Of a stretch of 64,000 nucleotides of DNA, positions 25,147 through 34,149 are shown in pieces (within the stretch, counting starts at the first letter, position 1; every line of letters starts with the position of its first letter). Below the pieces are notes generated by a model. It ran no database searches. It was not told where the DNA came from and saw only the letters and a program-made list of their open reading frames with translations. Both the position numbers and the translations under genes were made by a program. This stretch comes from Halobacteria archaeon AArc-dxtr1 (GTDB lineage Archaea > Halobacteriota > Halobacteria > Halobacteriales > Natrialbaceae), in NCBI GenBank assembly GCA_025517425.1, contig JAOPJY010000001.1:372001-436000 (forward strand), given 5' to 3'.

Positions 25147-25222
25147 GACGAGTCGAGAATCACTCGAGTGACGGGAACGCGTGGACGAACTGGTTTTACG
25201 CGTGGGGCGTCGAGAGGGGTGT

Positions 25223-26053
25223 ATGCACGGCGTGGTCACGCGCAACGCGGCGGAACTGGAGTGGGGATCGTTCGACCGCGGATTCTTCGAGGCCAAAGAC
25301 GTCGCAGGCCGGCAGGAACAACCGGTCGAGAACGGCGTGAACATGGTCTCGTGTTTCGCCGACAACGCCGCCGCCGACGCCGAGCCGTCGCTCGTGCCGG
25401 TCGACGACGAGGGAAATCGAGCGACGCGCGAACAGCCCTACTTCGACTGGGCGTACATCTGCCCGAGCGATCCTGACTACCGTCGCGGACTGCTCGAGAT
25501 CGTCGAGGAGTGTGGGGCAGCAAGCGGCGACGTCCGTCTGGACGACGTCGGCTTTCCGCGCGGAGAGTACTGCCACTGCGAGCGCTGCCGGGAGGCGTTT
25601 GCCGCCTCCGAGTACGACGATCGCCACGAGTGGCGCGCGAGCGTCATCACCGCTTTCGTCGCCGATGCCACAGCGCGGATTCCGGGTCGAACCTATCTCA
25701 CACTGTATCCCGACCCCTATCCAGGCCACCTCTACGAGCGGGCAGGACTGGACCTGGAGGCGCTCTCAGCTCACGTCGACGAATTCATCGTTCCAATTTA
25801 CGACACTCACTACGGAACGACCTACTGGCTCGAGACGATCGCGAAGGGGTTCCAGAGCGCCCTTTCGAAGCCGTTCAGCGTCGAACTCTACGCGGTCGAC
25901 GTCGACATCGACAATCTGGTTCGCGCGACAGCCGTCGCCGAGGCGTACGCAGACGCCGTCCTCTTTGGCTACGATGCGAGCAACGCCCGCGCGACAATCA
26001 GGCGAATGCAGGCCGACGAGCGAGACGGCGTCTCTCATGGCTCACCGTCCTAA
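25223..26053 (+). CDS. Conserved-looking protein of unknown function, possible TIM-barrel hydrolase
   Basis: This 276-residue soluble protein has alternating strand-helix character: 'GDVRLDDVGFPRGEYCHCER', 'RTYLTLYPDPYPGHLYERAG', 'HVDEFIVPIYDTHYGTTYWL' and 'DAVLFGYDASNARATIRRMQ'. The Asp pair followed by a Cys-x-Cys-x2-Cys cluster resembles glycoside-hydrolase-like barrels that end a strand with 'LDD' before a 'CYCERC' segment. This relationship is inferred by eye only. ATG 25223-25225 has a purine-rich stretch upstream; a GTG 14 codons earlier is also in frame. No operon partner is obvious. Confidence 0.6.
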   Translation: MHGVVTRNAAELEWGSFDRGFFEAKDVAGRQEQPVENGVNMVSCFADNAAADAEPSLVPVDDEGNRATREQPYFDWAYICPSDPDYRRGLLEIVEECGAASGDVRLDDVGFPRGEYCHCERCREAFAASEYDDRHEWRASVITAFVADATARIPGRTYLTLYPDPYPGHLYERAGLDLEALSAHVDEFIVPIYDTHYGTTYWLETIAKGFQSALSKPFSVELYAVDVDIDNLVRATAVAEAYADAVLFGYDASNARATIRRMQADERDGVSHGSPS

Positions 26054-26134
26054 CGGCTGTTACCCAACCAGCGATACTCGGCAGCGAAGAATAGTTCGAG
26101 CGCCACGCGACCGCGAACGGCGCGGGGATCGGGG

Positions 26135-26245
26135 TTACTCGGTCGGTTCGTATTCGACGTCGATTTCGGAGGGGCCGCTGAAGACGACCTTCCAGAGGAC
26201 GGCAACTACCACCAGCGCGACCAGGATTTTGAGTGTCCGGGACAT
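26135..26245 (-). CDS. 36-residue single-helix membrane protein
   Basis: A 36-residue frame (ATG 26243-26245 to TAA 26135-26137) reads 'MSRTLKILVALVVVAVLWKV' and then a short acidic tail ending 'EYEPTE'. The hydrophobic N-terminal helix, clean start and stop and haloarchaeal tail suggest a real tail-out membrane microprotein. It lies upstream of nothing on its strand but beside pyrI. The function is unknown. Confidence 0.6.
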   Translation of the reverse strand: MSRTLKILVALVVVAVLWKVVFSGPSEIDVEYEPTE

Positions 26246-26310
26246 ATCAGTTTAGTCAACGCAGCGAGTGTACTTAGGAATTCTGTTAGTTCACGCACGA
26301 TGAGGGGCAG

Positions 26311-26787
26311 TCAGGCATCGATCAGCGACGCAAACGCCTCTCTGACGATCGTCCCACAGTACGCACAGCGGACGCCGCCCTCGAGGACGTCAAAGCGCGA
26401 GTCGACCGGTTCGTTGCCGCCGGTGATACAGCCGGGGTTCGGACACGAGAGGACGCCCTCGACGACATCGGGGCGCTCGACGCGGTGTTTCCCGACGACT
26501 TCGTACTCGCGGACGATGTTGATCGTCGCGTCGGGCGCGATCAACGAGAGAACGTCGACCTCGTCCTGGCTCAACTCGCGCCCCTCGACTTTTACGATGT
26601 CCTTTCGACCGAGTCGCTCTGAGGGGACGTTCATCCCCACCGAGAGCTCCTCACCCTCGCTGCCGTCGATCCCAAGAATCGCGAGTACGTTTAATGCCTG
26701 GCCGCCACGGACGTGGTCGATGACGGTTCCGCTGTGGATCTTGCTGACCCGCAGGTGCTCGTCGTCAGCGCTGTGTTCCTCAGTCAT
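26311..26787 (-). CDS. pyrI: Aspartate carbamoyltransferase regulatory subunit
   Basis: A 158-residue protein that binds the catalytic subunit PyrB and allosteric nucleotides. The nucleotide-binding N-domain has '[20 protein letters not shown]' and '[20 protein letters not shown]'. The C-domain zinc site is '[10 protein letters not shown]' plus 'CAYCG', four Cys as in the family. ATG 26785-26787 overlaps the end of pyrB by a few bases, giving a coupled pyrBI pair. Allosteric control by CTP/ATP is expected from the family. Confidence 0.95.
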   Translation of the reverse strand: MTEEHSADDEHLRVSKIHSGTVIDHVRGGQALNVLAILGIDGSEGEELSVGMNVPSERLGRKDIVKVEGRELSQDEVDVLSLIAPDATINIVREYEVVGKHRVERPDVVEGVLSCPNPGCITGGNEPVDSRFDVLEGGVRCAYCGTIVREAFASLIDA

Positions 26788-27697
26788 CGGAATCACCCAG
26801 AAGACGGTCGAGCAGCGCCATCCGAACGGGGACGCCGTTGTGTGCCTGATCGAAGTACGCCGCGTGATCGGTGTCGTCGATCTCGGGGGCGATTTCGTCG
26901 ACCCGGGGGAGCGGGTGCATCACGGTCAGATCGTCGCGCGCTGATTCGAGCGAGTCGGCGTCGATCTGGTACTGGCCGGCCACGTCGTGGTACTCGCTTT
27001 CGTCGGGAAAACGCTCGCGCTGGATCCGAGTGACGTAGAGCACGTCCAGCTCGGGAAGAATCGCCTCGATCTCTTCGTGCTCTTTGATAGATGCGCCTTC
27101 CTGGTGGAGGTCGTAGACGACCTCACGGGGCAGCGAGAGACTCTCCGGGCTAATAAAGTGCTGCGTGGCGCCGAAGTTCGTGAGGGCGTACGAAAGTGAG
27201 TGGACCGTCCGCCCGTACTTCAGATCGCCCATGATGCCGATCGTCAGATCCTCGAGACCGGCGTTTTCCCGGATCGTATAGAGGTCGAGTAGCGTCTGGG
27301 TCGGGTGCTGGCCCGCGCCGTCCCCGGCGTTGACCAGTGGCACGTCGACGAACTCGCTGGCCATCGTCGCCGACCCCTGCTTGGGGTGGCGCAAGACGAG
27401 CGCGTCCGCATAGCCCTCGAGGACCCGTACCGTATCGGCCAGCGTTTCGCCCTTCGTGACGCTCGACGATTCGAGTGCGCCCATATCCAGGACATCGCCA
27501 CCCAGGCGCTTCATCGCCGTCTCGAAGCTGAGCTTCGTCCGCGTGCTCGGTTCGAAAAAGAGGAGCCCGAGCAGCCGCCCCTCGTGGCGGGTCGCGACGG
27601 CCGAGGGATCCTCGGCGATCGCCGCCGCGTGGTCGAGGACGTCCTCGATATCCGCCCGCGAGAGTTGTTTGCTCGTGATGAGATCTTCGTGTCGCAT
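26780..27697 (-). CDS. pyrB: Aspartate carbamoyltransferase catalytic subunit
   Basis: A 305-residue enzyme that makes carbamoyl-aspartate in pyrimidine synthesis. Carbamoyl-phosphate binding '[20 protein letters not shown]' (~residues 48-66), '[18 protein letters not shown]' (His-Pro-Thr-Gln) and '[15 protein letters not shown]' are present, as are the aspartate loop residues '[10 protein letters not shown]'. ATG 27695-27697 gives the normal '[14 protein letters not shown]' N-terminus; the open frame continues upstream but without family similarity. It is followed by pyrI. Confidence 0.96.
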   Translation of the reverse strand: MRHEDLITSKQLSRADIEDVLDHAAAIAEDPSAVATRHEGRLLGLLFFEPSTRTKLSFETAMKRLGGDVLDMGALESSSVTKGETLADTVRVLEGYADALVLRHPKQGSATMASEFVDVPLVNAGDGAGQHPTQTLLDLYTIRENAGLEDLTIGIMGDLKYGRTVHSLSYALTNFGATQHFISPESLSLPREVVYDLHQEGASIKEHEEIEAILPELDVLYVTRIQRERFPDESEYHDVAGQYQIDADSLESARDDLTVMHPLPRVDEIAPEIDDTDHAAYFDQAHNGVPVRMALLDRLLGDSDD

Positions 27698-27890
27698 TCG
27701 TTCGAGTAGGCAGGTCCAGTCACCTTCAATCCACCCGTTCGCAGTCGCATTCGTCCCAATGGACTCCCGCGCGCTCGGGCCACTGCCGAGCGCTTCTCTC
27801 AGTGGTTGTAGGGCGGCTTCGGGACGGATCGGCCGCGCACTAACGCACACCGTGAGCAAAATACTTGAGATCATACCTACATTTTTCCGT

Positions 27891-28112
27891 GTGAACGAGA
27901 ACTCCGCTACTGACGAACGCGACGAACTCGCGGGACGGGTCGAAACGTTAGAAACGCGTATTAACACTCAAACCACACAATTGCGGATTCTCTGGGGGAT
28001 TGTACTTCTCGTCGGTATGTTCCGTATCACACCTCCCGGTGTCTGGTGGGCGCTGTTTCTCGTGCTTGTCATCGTTTTGGGTCTGACTCACGCCAGGTCA
28101 GATATCGTGTAG
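27891..28112 (+). CDS. Small membrane protein with N-terminal coiled segment
   Basis: This 73-residue protein has a charged N-terminal helix ('[20 protein letters not shown]') that could form a short coiled coil. Two hydrophobic segments follow ('[16 protein letters not shown]' and '[17 protein letters not shown]'). GTG 27891-27893 is favoured because the A/T-rich 'AAAATACTT' about 27 bases upstream fits a leaderless promoter; an in-frame GTG at 27852 is possible. The function is unknown. It is divergent from pyrB. Confidence 0.6.
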   Translation: MNENSATDERDELAGRVETLETRINTQTTQLRILWGIVLLVGMFRITPPGVWWALFLVLVIVLGLTHARSDIV

Positions 28113-28285
28113 GCCTGCTCCGAGGAGGATATCCGTCGAAAATCGGCGTACGGCCTCGTCACCCGTACCGACCATCGCTCGGACGGCGCCGAGAGGTGCT
28201 ACGGAAGTCCCATACTCTCGTATCAGAGATTCCCCAACGTGCTGCCTGCGGAACCGTTTTTTGCCTCGCCTGCGACCGCGCCCGT

Positions 28286-29239
28286 ATGGGAGACATCGTC
28301 GTCCTTCGACGCGGAACGCACGGCGCGCCGGTATCCGAGTACGCCGAGGAGTTGCGAACGCGCCTGCCCGATTCGACCGTCTCGCTCGCCCGTACCCCGG
28401 ACGAGGAGCGCGAACTGATCGAAGACGCGCAGTTCGTCACCGGGATGTCACTCGATCGCGAGCTGCTCGAGCGCGCCGAGGAGCTTCGGGTCTTCGCCTG
28501 CGCGTACGCCGGAACTGGCCACCTTCCACTCGACGCGCTCGCCGAGCGCGACGTAACCGTAACCAACGCATCGGGCGTCCACGGGCCGAACATCGGCGAG
28601 CACGTTCTGGGATCGATTCTCTACTTCACGCGGCGCTTTCACGTCGGCGCGCGCCGACAGCGCCGCCGGGAGTGGCGCCACTACCAGGCTCACGAGCTCC
28701 AGGGGTCGACGGTCACCGTCGTCGGCCTGGGAGCGATCGGGCAGGCGGTCTGCCGGCGCCTGGAACCGTTCGGTGTCGAGACGGTCGGCGTCCGGTATTC
28801 GCCAGCAAAGGGCGGCCCAGCCGACGAGGTCCTCGGCTTCGACGCGATCGACGACGCACTGGCCAGGACCGATTATCTCGTACTCGCCTGCCCGCTGACC
28901 GAGGAGACGCGGGGACTCATCGATCGCGAGGCGTTTCTCACCCTTCCGCCGAAGGCTGTGCTCGTAAACATCGCCCGAGGGCCCGTCGTCGACACCGACG
29001 CTCTGGTTGGGGCGCTGCGATCGAACTGGATCCGCGGGGCGTCCCTCGACGTCACCGATCCGGAGCCGCTTCCGGAGGACCATCCCCTCTGGACGTTCGA
29101 GAACGTCCAGATCACACCCCACAACGCAGGCCACACCCCCAGATACTACGAACGACTGGCCGATATCGTCGCAGAGAACGCCGGCCGAATCGACGAGTCG
29201 GGGTGGGACGCGGACCTCGAAAACCGCGTTCGAATCTGA
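28286..29239 (+). CDS. D-2-hydroxyacid dehydrogenase family protein
   Basis: A 317-residue NAD(P)-dependent enzyme. The Rossmann motif is 'GSTVTVVGLGAIGQAVCRRL' (~residue 145). Catalytic Arg is in 'LVNIARGPVVDTDAL' (~235), Glu in 'SLDVTDPEPLPEDHPLW' (~264) and His in 'VQITPHNAGHTPRYYERLAD' (~283). The family reduces 2-oxo acids to D-2-hydroxyacids (glyoxylate/hydroxypyruvate, phosphoglycerate or others); the substrate is not resolved. ATG 28286-28288 matches the family N-terminus. Confidence 0.9.
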   Translation: MGDIVVLRRGTHGAPVSEYAEELRTRLPDSTVSLARTPDEERELIEDAQFVTGMSLDRELLERAEELRVFACAYAGTGHLPLDALAERDVTVTNASGVHGPNIGEHVLGSILYFTRRFHVGARRQRRREWRHYQAHELQGSTVTVVGLGAIGQAVCRRLEPFGVETVGVRYSPAKGGPADEVLGFDAIDDALARTDYLVLACPLTEETRGLIDREAFLTLPPKAVLVNIARGPVVDTDALVGALRSNWIRGASLDVTDPEPLPEDHPLWTFENVQITPHNAGHTPRYYERLADIVAENAGRIDESGWDADLENRVRI

Positions 29240-29315
29240 AGACGAGCGTCTCGCGTTGTGACTGTCCTCCCAGCCATCGGTCCGAAAGGGGGGCAGTAGA
29301 TACCGGACCCAAAGC

Positions 29316-29335
29316 CCGAGCCGAAACCGGCTCGG
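29316..29335 (+). terminator. GC-rich hairpin downstream of hydroxyacid dehydrogenase
   Basis: Arms CCGAGCCG and CGGCTCGG pair perfectly around AAAC, about 77 bases after the stop codon. There is no following T-run, so it may stabilise the transcript end rather than terminate it. Confidence 0.4.
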
Positions 29336-29525
29336 CTTCGGAGCTCCCCTCGTGCGTCACTCACTGGAGCGATTGCCTGACCACCCTCCCCCCAGTGAGT
29401 ATGCGACGTTCTCTCAGGAATCCCTTAATGTTCGCGGTCCCGGAAATTCGGTTGCAGTTATCGACGCGGCCATCTGCCGGCAGTACGAAAACACCTTTTA
29501 CCCAGCGGTCCGCACTGCAGAGCCG

Positions 29526-30914
29526 ATGGCCGACAGCCCCGATGATCGCGTCTACTACGTAATCAGCGACCTCCACATCGGCGGTGACGAGCAGCTAGAA
29601 GAAGTGGAGTTTCTGGACGAACTGCTTTCGTTCCTTCGCGGCTTAGAAGAGACCGACGAGAACGCGGAGTTGCTCATCAACGGCGACGCCTTTGGGCTCT
29701 GGGAACTCACCACGATCTCCGGACTCGAGAAGTTCGACGCCCTGGTAGAGACCTACCCGAAGCTCTTCGAACAGTTCCGTGCCACCGGTGAGAACGTACC
29801 GATCACGCTGTTGCCGGGGAATCACGACCACGAACTGGCGGCCTACGACGAATACGTCGAGCGGTTCACCGAGTACAACGTCGACCTCGTGCAGGAACAG
29901 ACGCTCAGCCGTCCCGTTGGCGACCGGACAATCCATTTCGAACACGGACACCAGCACGATTCGAACAACCGGATCGAGGACTGGGAGAATCCCCACGCCT
30001 CGCCGCTTGGCTACTACTACAACACGCTCGTGACGAGCCGGGCGGGACAGCTCTCAAACCGTGGACGGTACAACTGGCTCAAGGATGTCCAGGCCGTAAC
30101 GCCCACCGAACGGATGCCCGTCTGGCTGTTCTCGAAGTACTTCTACCGGGAGATGAACCCGTTACTTCGGTACGCGCTGGTCCCGTTTCTCCTGCTGTTC
30201 AACATCAGTGCGCTGCTCGCAATTGGGACCGGGCTCGATCTGGCTGGCGTCTGGGAGATGCCCGTCGAGCGAACCACGGAGCTACTCAGTGGCTTCGGCC
30301 TCGCTGGCACGGCGGTGTATAATCTTCTCGTCGTCAACGTCGTCGTTGCCGGGCTGCTGGTGTTGTTGTACATCCCGTACTTCTTCATCAAACACGACCT
30401 CAAACGGACTATCGAGCGCTTTGGCGTCTTCGAGACCGATCTGACCGTCGACCCCGAGACACCATACGAGGATGCCGCCCGCGAGGTCTTCGCGGAGAAT
30501 CCGGAGACGGCGGTCTTCTGTTACGGACACACACACAGACCGAGCGTCCGCGAGGTTGACGGCGGCATGCTCGTCAACACCGGAACGTGGCTCAAACGCC
30601 TCCACCGTCGTGACGGCGTTACCGGCCTCTTACCGCCGGTGTTCTACCCGTCTTACCAGCTCTGTGCCGTTCGGATCGCCGCCGAACCCGAGGGGATCAC
30701 GATCGAACACCAGGCGATCGAGAAGCCAAGCCCCGGCCCCGAGGAGTTAACGCTCACCGAGCGACTGCTGACCCTGGGGCGGACGCCGAATCCCGAGCTA
30801 CCAGAACCTGCGGTACTCGAGCGCGAGTCGGCACCACAGGAACCGGAACCACCGGAGGAGCCATCCGGGGCGACGGCTGCTGCAAGCGAGCGTTCGGACG
30901 GAGCGGGGCGGTAA
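29526..30914 (+). CDS. Calcineurin-like metallophosphoesterase with embedded membrane segments
   Basis: A 462-residue protein with all phosphoesterase metal motifs: 'YVISDLHIGGDEQ', 'LLINGDAFGLWE', 'LLPGNHDHELAAY', 'EHGHQHDSNN' and the late 'CYGHTHRPSVREV'. Two hydrophobic helices ('LLRYALVPFLLLFNISALLA' and the segment around 'VVVAGLLVLLYIPYFFI') lie between the fourth and fifth motifs, so the catalytic domain is folded around a membrane hairpin. The C-terminal tail of about 60 residues is Pro/Glu-rich. The closest relatives are UDP-diacylglucosamine-hydrolase-like (LpxH) phosphoesterases, but the substrate here is unknown. It starts at ATG 29526-29528. Confidence 0.85.
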   Translation: MADSPDDRVYYVISDLHIGGDEQLEEVEFLDELLSFLRGLEETDENAELLINGDAFGLWELTTISGLEKFDALVETYPKLFEQFRATGENVPITLLPGNHDHELAAYDEYVERFTEYNVDLVQEQTLSRPVGDRTIHFEHGHQHDSNNRIEDWENPHASPLGYYYNTLVTSRAGQLSNRGRYNWLKDVQAVTPTERMPVWLFSKYFYREMNPLLRYALVPFLLLFNISALLAIGTGLDLAGVWEMPVERTTELLSGFGLAGTAVYNLLVVNVVVAGLLVLLYIPYFFIKHDLKRTIERFGVFETDLTVDPETPYEDAAREVFAENPETAVFCYGHTHRPSVREVDGGMLVNTGTWLKRLHRRDGVTGLLPPVFYPSYQLCAVRIAAEPEGITIEHQAIEKPSPGPEELTLTERLLTLGRTPNPELPEPAVLERESAPQEPEPPEEPSGATAAASERSDGAGR

Positions 30915-30988
30915 CCAGGTCTTTTGTACGGGCTCCGTACCGACGCTCTGGCTGCTTTGCCCCTCGTGTTATTGCTCCTGGCAAAAGC

Positions 30989-31061
30989 GGGCCGGGCGCG
31001 ATTTGAACACGCGACCGTCTGATTAAGAGTCAGACGCTCTGCCTAACTGAGCTACCGGCCC
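30989..31061 (-). tRNA. tRNA-Lys (anticodon CTT)
   Basis: A 73-nt cloverleaf on the minus strand. The acceptor is GGGCCGG/CCGGCCC with discriminator G. The D-arm is GCTC...GAGC. The anticodon stem TCTGA/TCAGA has loop CTCTTAA, giving anticodon CTT (reads AAG, Lys). The T-arm is GCGTG-TTCAAAT-CGCGC with one G-U pair. The CCA is not encoded. Confidence 0.94.
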
Positions 31062-31177
31062 TATACCCAGAATGTTCCCGCAGGCATTGAAATACGTTTC
31101 CCTTGGAAACCGCTGTGCCACACCGCCACACCGCCTCCGTCTCCCGGTCGTTCTCGGAACCTTCCACTCTTCGGGAA

Positions 31178-31185
31178 CGTTAAGT
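31178..31185 (+). promoter_or_regulatory. TATA-like box for RCK-DHH gene
   Basis: GTTAAGTG is centred about 28 bases upstream of ATG 31210, as expected for a leaderless promoter. Confidence 0.5.
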
Positions 31186-31209
31186 GTTGTGGGTCCGACC
31201 ACACGATCA

Positions 31210-32658
31210 ATGAGTACGGGGGTTACGATTTCGTCGATATCTGACTACGCCATTCTGGGTTGTGGGAGCGTCGGCTACGCGGTCGCCGAGGAGCTCGTCG
31301 AACAGGGGAAAGACGTTCGCATTATCGATCGCGACGAGAGTCGCGTCGAATCGCTTCGGGATCAGGACTTAGACGCACGGACTGCCGACATCCGCACGGC
31401 TGCCTCGGCCGAGCTGGTCGCCGATCGGGACGTCGTCCTTATCCTGGCCTCCGACGTCGAGGCGAACAAGCAGGCTGTCGAGCACATCCGTGAGGCCGAC
31501 GCCAACCAGTTCGTCGTCGCCCGCGCCAGCGACCCCGTCTCCGGCGACGAGCTGTCGGCAGTTGGTGCCGACGTCGTGATCAACCCCTCGGCCGTCATCG
31601 CGGACTCGGCGCTCCGAGCGCTCGAGTCGGGCGAACTCGAGTACAATGCGACCCAGCTTGCAGCGCTCGTCGAGAACGCCTCCGACCGGCTCGCGATCGT
31701 CACACAGGACAGCCCCGATCCCGACTCTATTGCCAGTGCAGCCGCGCTGCAGGCGATCGCATCCCACCTCGGCGTCGAGGCGGATATCCTCTATCTCGGC
31801 GATATGGGCCACCAGGAAAACCGGGCGTTCGTGAATCTTCTCGGAATCGAGCTGGTACAGTGGGACGAAGTGGATGACATCTCGGTGTACGACACCGTTG
31901 CGCTCGTCGATAATGCGACTTTGAGCACCGTCGACGTCGACGTCGACATCGTCATCGATCACCACGAGCCAGAGGCCGATCACGAAGCCGAGTTCGTCGA
32001 CATCCGACCGAACATGTCCTCGACGTCGACGATCATGACGAAGTACATCCAGGAGTTCGACGTCAACGTCTCCGAGGAGGTCGCGACCGCGCTGCTCTAC
32101 GGTATCCGCGCGGAGACGCTCGATTTCAAACGCGACACCACGCCTGCAGACCTCACTGCCGCCGCGTACCTCTACCCCTTCGCTAACCACGACACCTTAG
32201 AGCAAGTCGAGTCGCCGTCGATGTCACCCGAGACGTTAGACGTGCTCGCGGAGGCGATCGCAAACCGAGACGTCCAGGGGAGTCATCTCGTCTCGAATGC
32301 CGGCTTCGTCCGCGACCGCGAGGCGCTCACGCAGGCGGCGAACCACCTGCTCAATCTGGAGGGTGTGACGACGACGGCCGTCTTCGGTATCGCCGACGAG
32401 ACGATCTTCCTCGCAGCGCGCTCGAAGGACATCCGGATCAACATCGGCAAGATTCTGGGCGACGCCTACGGCGAGATTGGCGAGACAGCGGGTCACTCGA
32501 CGCAGGCCAGCGCGGAGATCCCACTTGGCATCTTTACCGGTATCGAGATCTCAGAGGATACGCGATCGACGCTGCTTCAGCTAACCGAGGAAGCGGTCAA
32601 ACGGACCCTGTTCGACGCGATGGGCGTCGACGGGACCGAAGGATCGAACGGAAACTGA
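31210..32658 (+). CDS. RCK-N/DHH-DHHA1 phosphoesterase-like protein
   Basis: A 482-residue fusion. Residues ~12-130 form a TrkA/RCK nucleotide-binding domain ('YAILGCGSVGYAVAEELVEQ', 'DVRIIDRDESRVESL'). Residues ~160-320 form a DHH phosphoesterase domain with 'DSPDPDSIASAAALQ' and 'IVIDHHEPEADHEAE'. A DHHA1 substrate-binding end follows (~380-465, 'GHSTQASAEIPLGIF'). DHH-DHHA1 proteins hydrolyse short oligonucleotides or cyclic dinucleotides, and the RCK part may bind NAD(H) or a nucleotide ligand. The combination suggests a ligand-gated nuclease or signal-nucleotide hydrolase. ATG 31210 is preceded by a good TATA-like box. Confidence 0.87.
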   Translation: MSTGVTISSISDYAILGCGSVGYAVAEELVEQGKDVRIIDRDESRVESLRDQDLDARTADIRTAASAELVADRDVVLILASDVEANKQAVEHIREADANQFVVARASDPVSGDELSAVGADVVINPSAVIADSALRALESGELEYNATQLAALVENASDRLAIVTQDSPDPDSIASAAALQAIASHLGVEADILYLGDMGHQENRAFVNLLGIELVQWDEVDDISVYDTVALVDNATLSTVDVDVDIVIDHHEPEADHEAEFVDIRPNMSSTSTIMTKYIQEFDVNVSEEVATALLYGIRAETLDFKRDTTPADLTAAAYLYPFANHDTLEQVESPSMSPETLDVLAEAIANRDVQGSHLVSNAGFVRDREALTQAANHLLNLEGVTTTAVFGIADETIFLAARSKDIRINIGKILGDAYGEIGETAGHSTQASAEIPLGIFTGIEISEDTRSTLLQLTEEAVKRTLFDAMGVDGTEGSNGN

Positions 32659-32664
32659 GGCCGG

Positions 32665-32958
32665 TCAGGCGACGATCTCTTCGTGTTCTTCGTCCGGATC
32701 GCGAAAGCGCTCGACGACGTCGTTGATCAGGATGACGTCGCCGACGGCCCGGACCCAGCGGTAAGGGAGGATAATTCCCGTCGAGCCCTGTGATTCGGCT
32801 TCGAACAGCTCCGAATTCAGTTTGCCGAGCGCGAGGCCACTGACGGCCGCCCCCTCGATGTTCAGTCGCAGATCTTCGACTTCGCCGACGAAGACGCCGT
32901 TGTTCGAGTAGACCTCGCGACCGACGATCGAGGTGATCTCTTGTGGAGTATCGTCCAT
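32665..32958 (-). CDS. PRC-barrel domain protein
   Basis: A 97-residue single-domain PRC-barrel. 'EITSIVGREVYSNNGVFVGE' and 'VEDLRLNIEGAAVSGLALGK' are the diagnostic strands, followed by 'IILPYRWVRAVGDVILIND'. Small PRC-barrel proteins in archaea often act in RNA processing (RimM-like) or in cell division (CdpB type), and which applies here is not decided. It starts at ATG 32956-32958 and is convergent with the RCK-DHH gene. Confidence 0.87.
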   Translation of the reverse strand: MDDTPQEITSIVGREVYSNNGVFVGEVEDLRLNIEGAAVSGLALGKLNSELFEAESQGSTGIILPYRWVRAVGDVILINDVVERFRDPDEEHEEIVA

Positions 32959-32994
32959 GGCGTGACTCTCTCGCGGCGGACTCTTAATTCTTAG

Positions 32995-34149
32995 TCAGAC
33001 GGATCGGCTGGCATCGCCGAGGATGTCGTCGACGGCCGCATGGTCCGTGAGCAGCGACTCCATCCGATCGACGGTTCGTTCGTCACGCGTCCGACCGCTT
33101 CGGACGACCGCCTCTGCGCGATCGATGGTCGAGACCGTGTCCGTCTGCACCGAGAGGATCGGGACGCCCTTCTTCGCGGCGCGCCCGAGAATCGCCTCCG
33201 ACGGGCGGTGACCGCCGGTGAGGATCAGACACCGGACGCCCGGTGCCTCGAGGGCCGCCGTCTGGATCTCTGCGCGGTCGCCGCCGGTGATGACGGCGGC
33301 GTCTTTCGTCCGGCGGAAGTGTCGCAACGCGCTGTCGGCGCCCATCGCGCCGACGGTGAATCGCTCGACGTACTCGTCTGCCCCCGCCTCGGCGAGGACA
33401 CGCGCGCCGAGTTCATCGGCGAGTTCGCCGACGGTCACGCCCGCGAGCGTCTGCTCTCGCGGGAGCACGCCGTAGACCGAAATGCCGCGCCCCTCGAGGA
33501 AGGGAACGGCGTCGGTCTCGAGTTCGTCGTACGCTGCGTCGGCGACGTCGTTGAAGATGACGCCGTGGAGGCGATCTCCGAGTAGGCGAGCGGCCGCCAG
33601 CACGTCGTCTACATCGCCAGCGACCTCGTAGGGCGCGAGCAGCAGGATCTGTGCGTCGAGCAGGTCGGCGACGTCGGCGTCGGTGAGATCGACGATCCCG
33701 CCGACGTCGAGATTGCCGCCGCCCTCGACGAACATGCGGTCGGTTCCCTCCGCGAGCGTCGCGTACGCCTCGCGGACGCGCCCGTGGATCTCCGCGGGCG
33801 TCTCGCGGCCGCGGATCGCCTGTTCAACGAACGTCGGCGAGTAGACCACCGGCTCGAAGTCGTGTAACTCGGCCTCCAGGCCGAGTACCTCGCGGGCCAA
33901 AAGCGGGTCCGAGTCGACGATTTTCCCGACGTTGCTCTGTAAGCGCGTTCCCTTTGGCTTCATATAGCCGACGCTGTCGCCGTCCTCGCGGGCCAGTCGG
34001 GCCAACGCGAGGGCGACGGCCGTCTTGCCCGTCGCCTCCTCGAGAGAGGCCACGACGAGCGGTGTCGTCTCCGTCCCGTCTGCGTGATCAGTGTCTGTGC
34101 TGTCTGCCGTATCGGTGCTGCCGTCCGGATCGGTGTCGGTGTCTGTCAT
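32995..34149 (-). CDS. Phosphotransacetylase-like P-loop protein with DRTGG domain
   Basis: A 384-residue protein. An acidic Asp/Thr-rich N-terminus of ~28 residues precedes a BioD-like P-loop domain ('VVASLEEATGKTAVALALAR', 'MFVEGGGNLDVGGIVDLTDA'). A DRTGG domain follows (~215-320, 'GVLPREQTLAGVTVGELADE', 'AAVITGGDRAEIQTAALEAP'). The architecture is that of the N-terminal part of long Pta proteins without the phosphotransacetylase catalytic domain, so it is probably regulatory or a nucleotide-dependent ligase. Its start overlaps the stop of the ADP-forming acyl-CoA synthetase as ATGA, tying it to acetate/CoA metabolism. Confidence 0.85.
   Translation of the reverse strand: MTDTDTDPDGSTDTADSTDTDHADGTETTPLVVASLEEATGKTAVALALARLAREDGDSVGYMKPKGTRLQSNVGKIVDSDPLLAREVLGLEAELHDFEPVVYSPTFVEQAIRGRETPAEIHGRVREAYATLAEGTDRMFVEGGGNLDVGGIVDLTDADVADLLDAQILLLAPYEVAGDVDDVLAAARLLGDRLHGVIFNDVADAAYDELETDAVPFLEGRGISVYGVLPREQTLAGVTVGELADELGARVLAEAGADEYVERFTVGAMGADSALRHFRRTKDAAVITGGDRAEIQTAALEAPGVRCLILTGGHRPSEAILGRAAKKGVPILSVQTDTVSTIDRAEAVVRSGRTRDERTVDRMESLLTDHAAVDDILGDASRSV

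Noticed and set aside
24483-25163. Long minus-strand Ser/Pro-rich frame over the Asp repeat
   Set aside because: It is the mirror of the GAC/GAT/AGC-rich repeat on the other strand and has no domain or start signal of its own.
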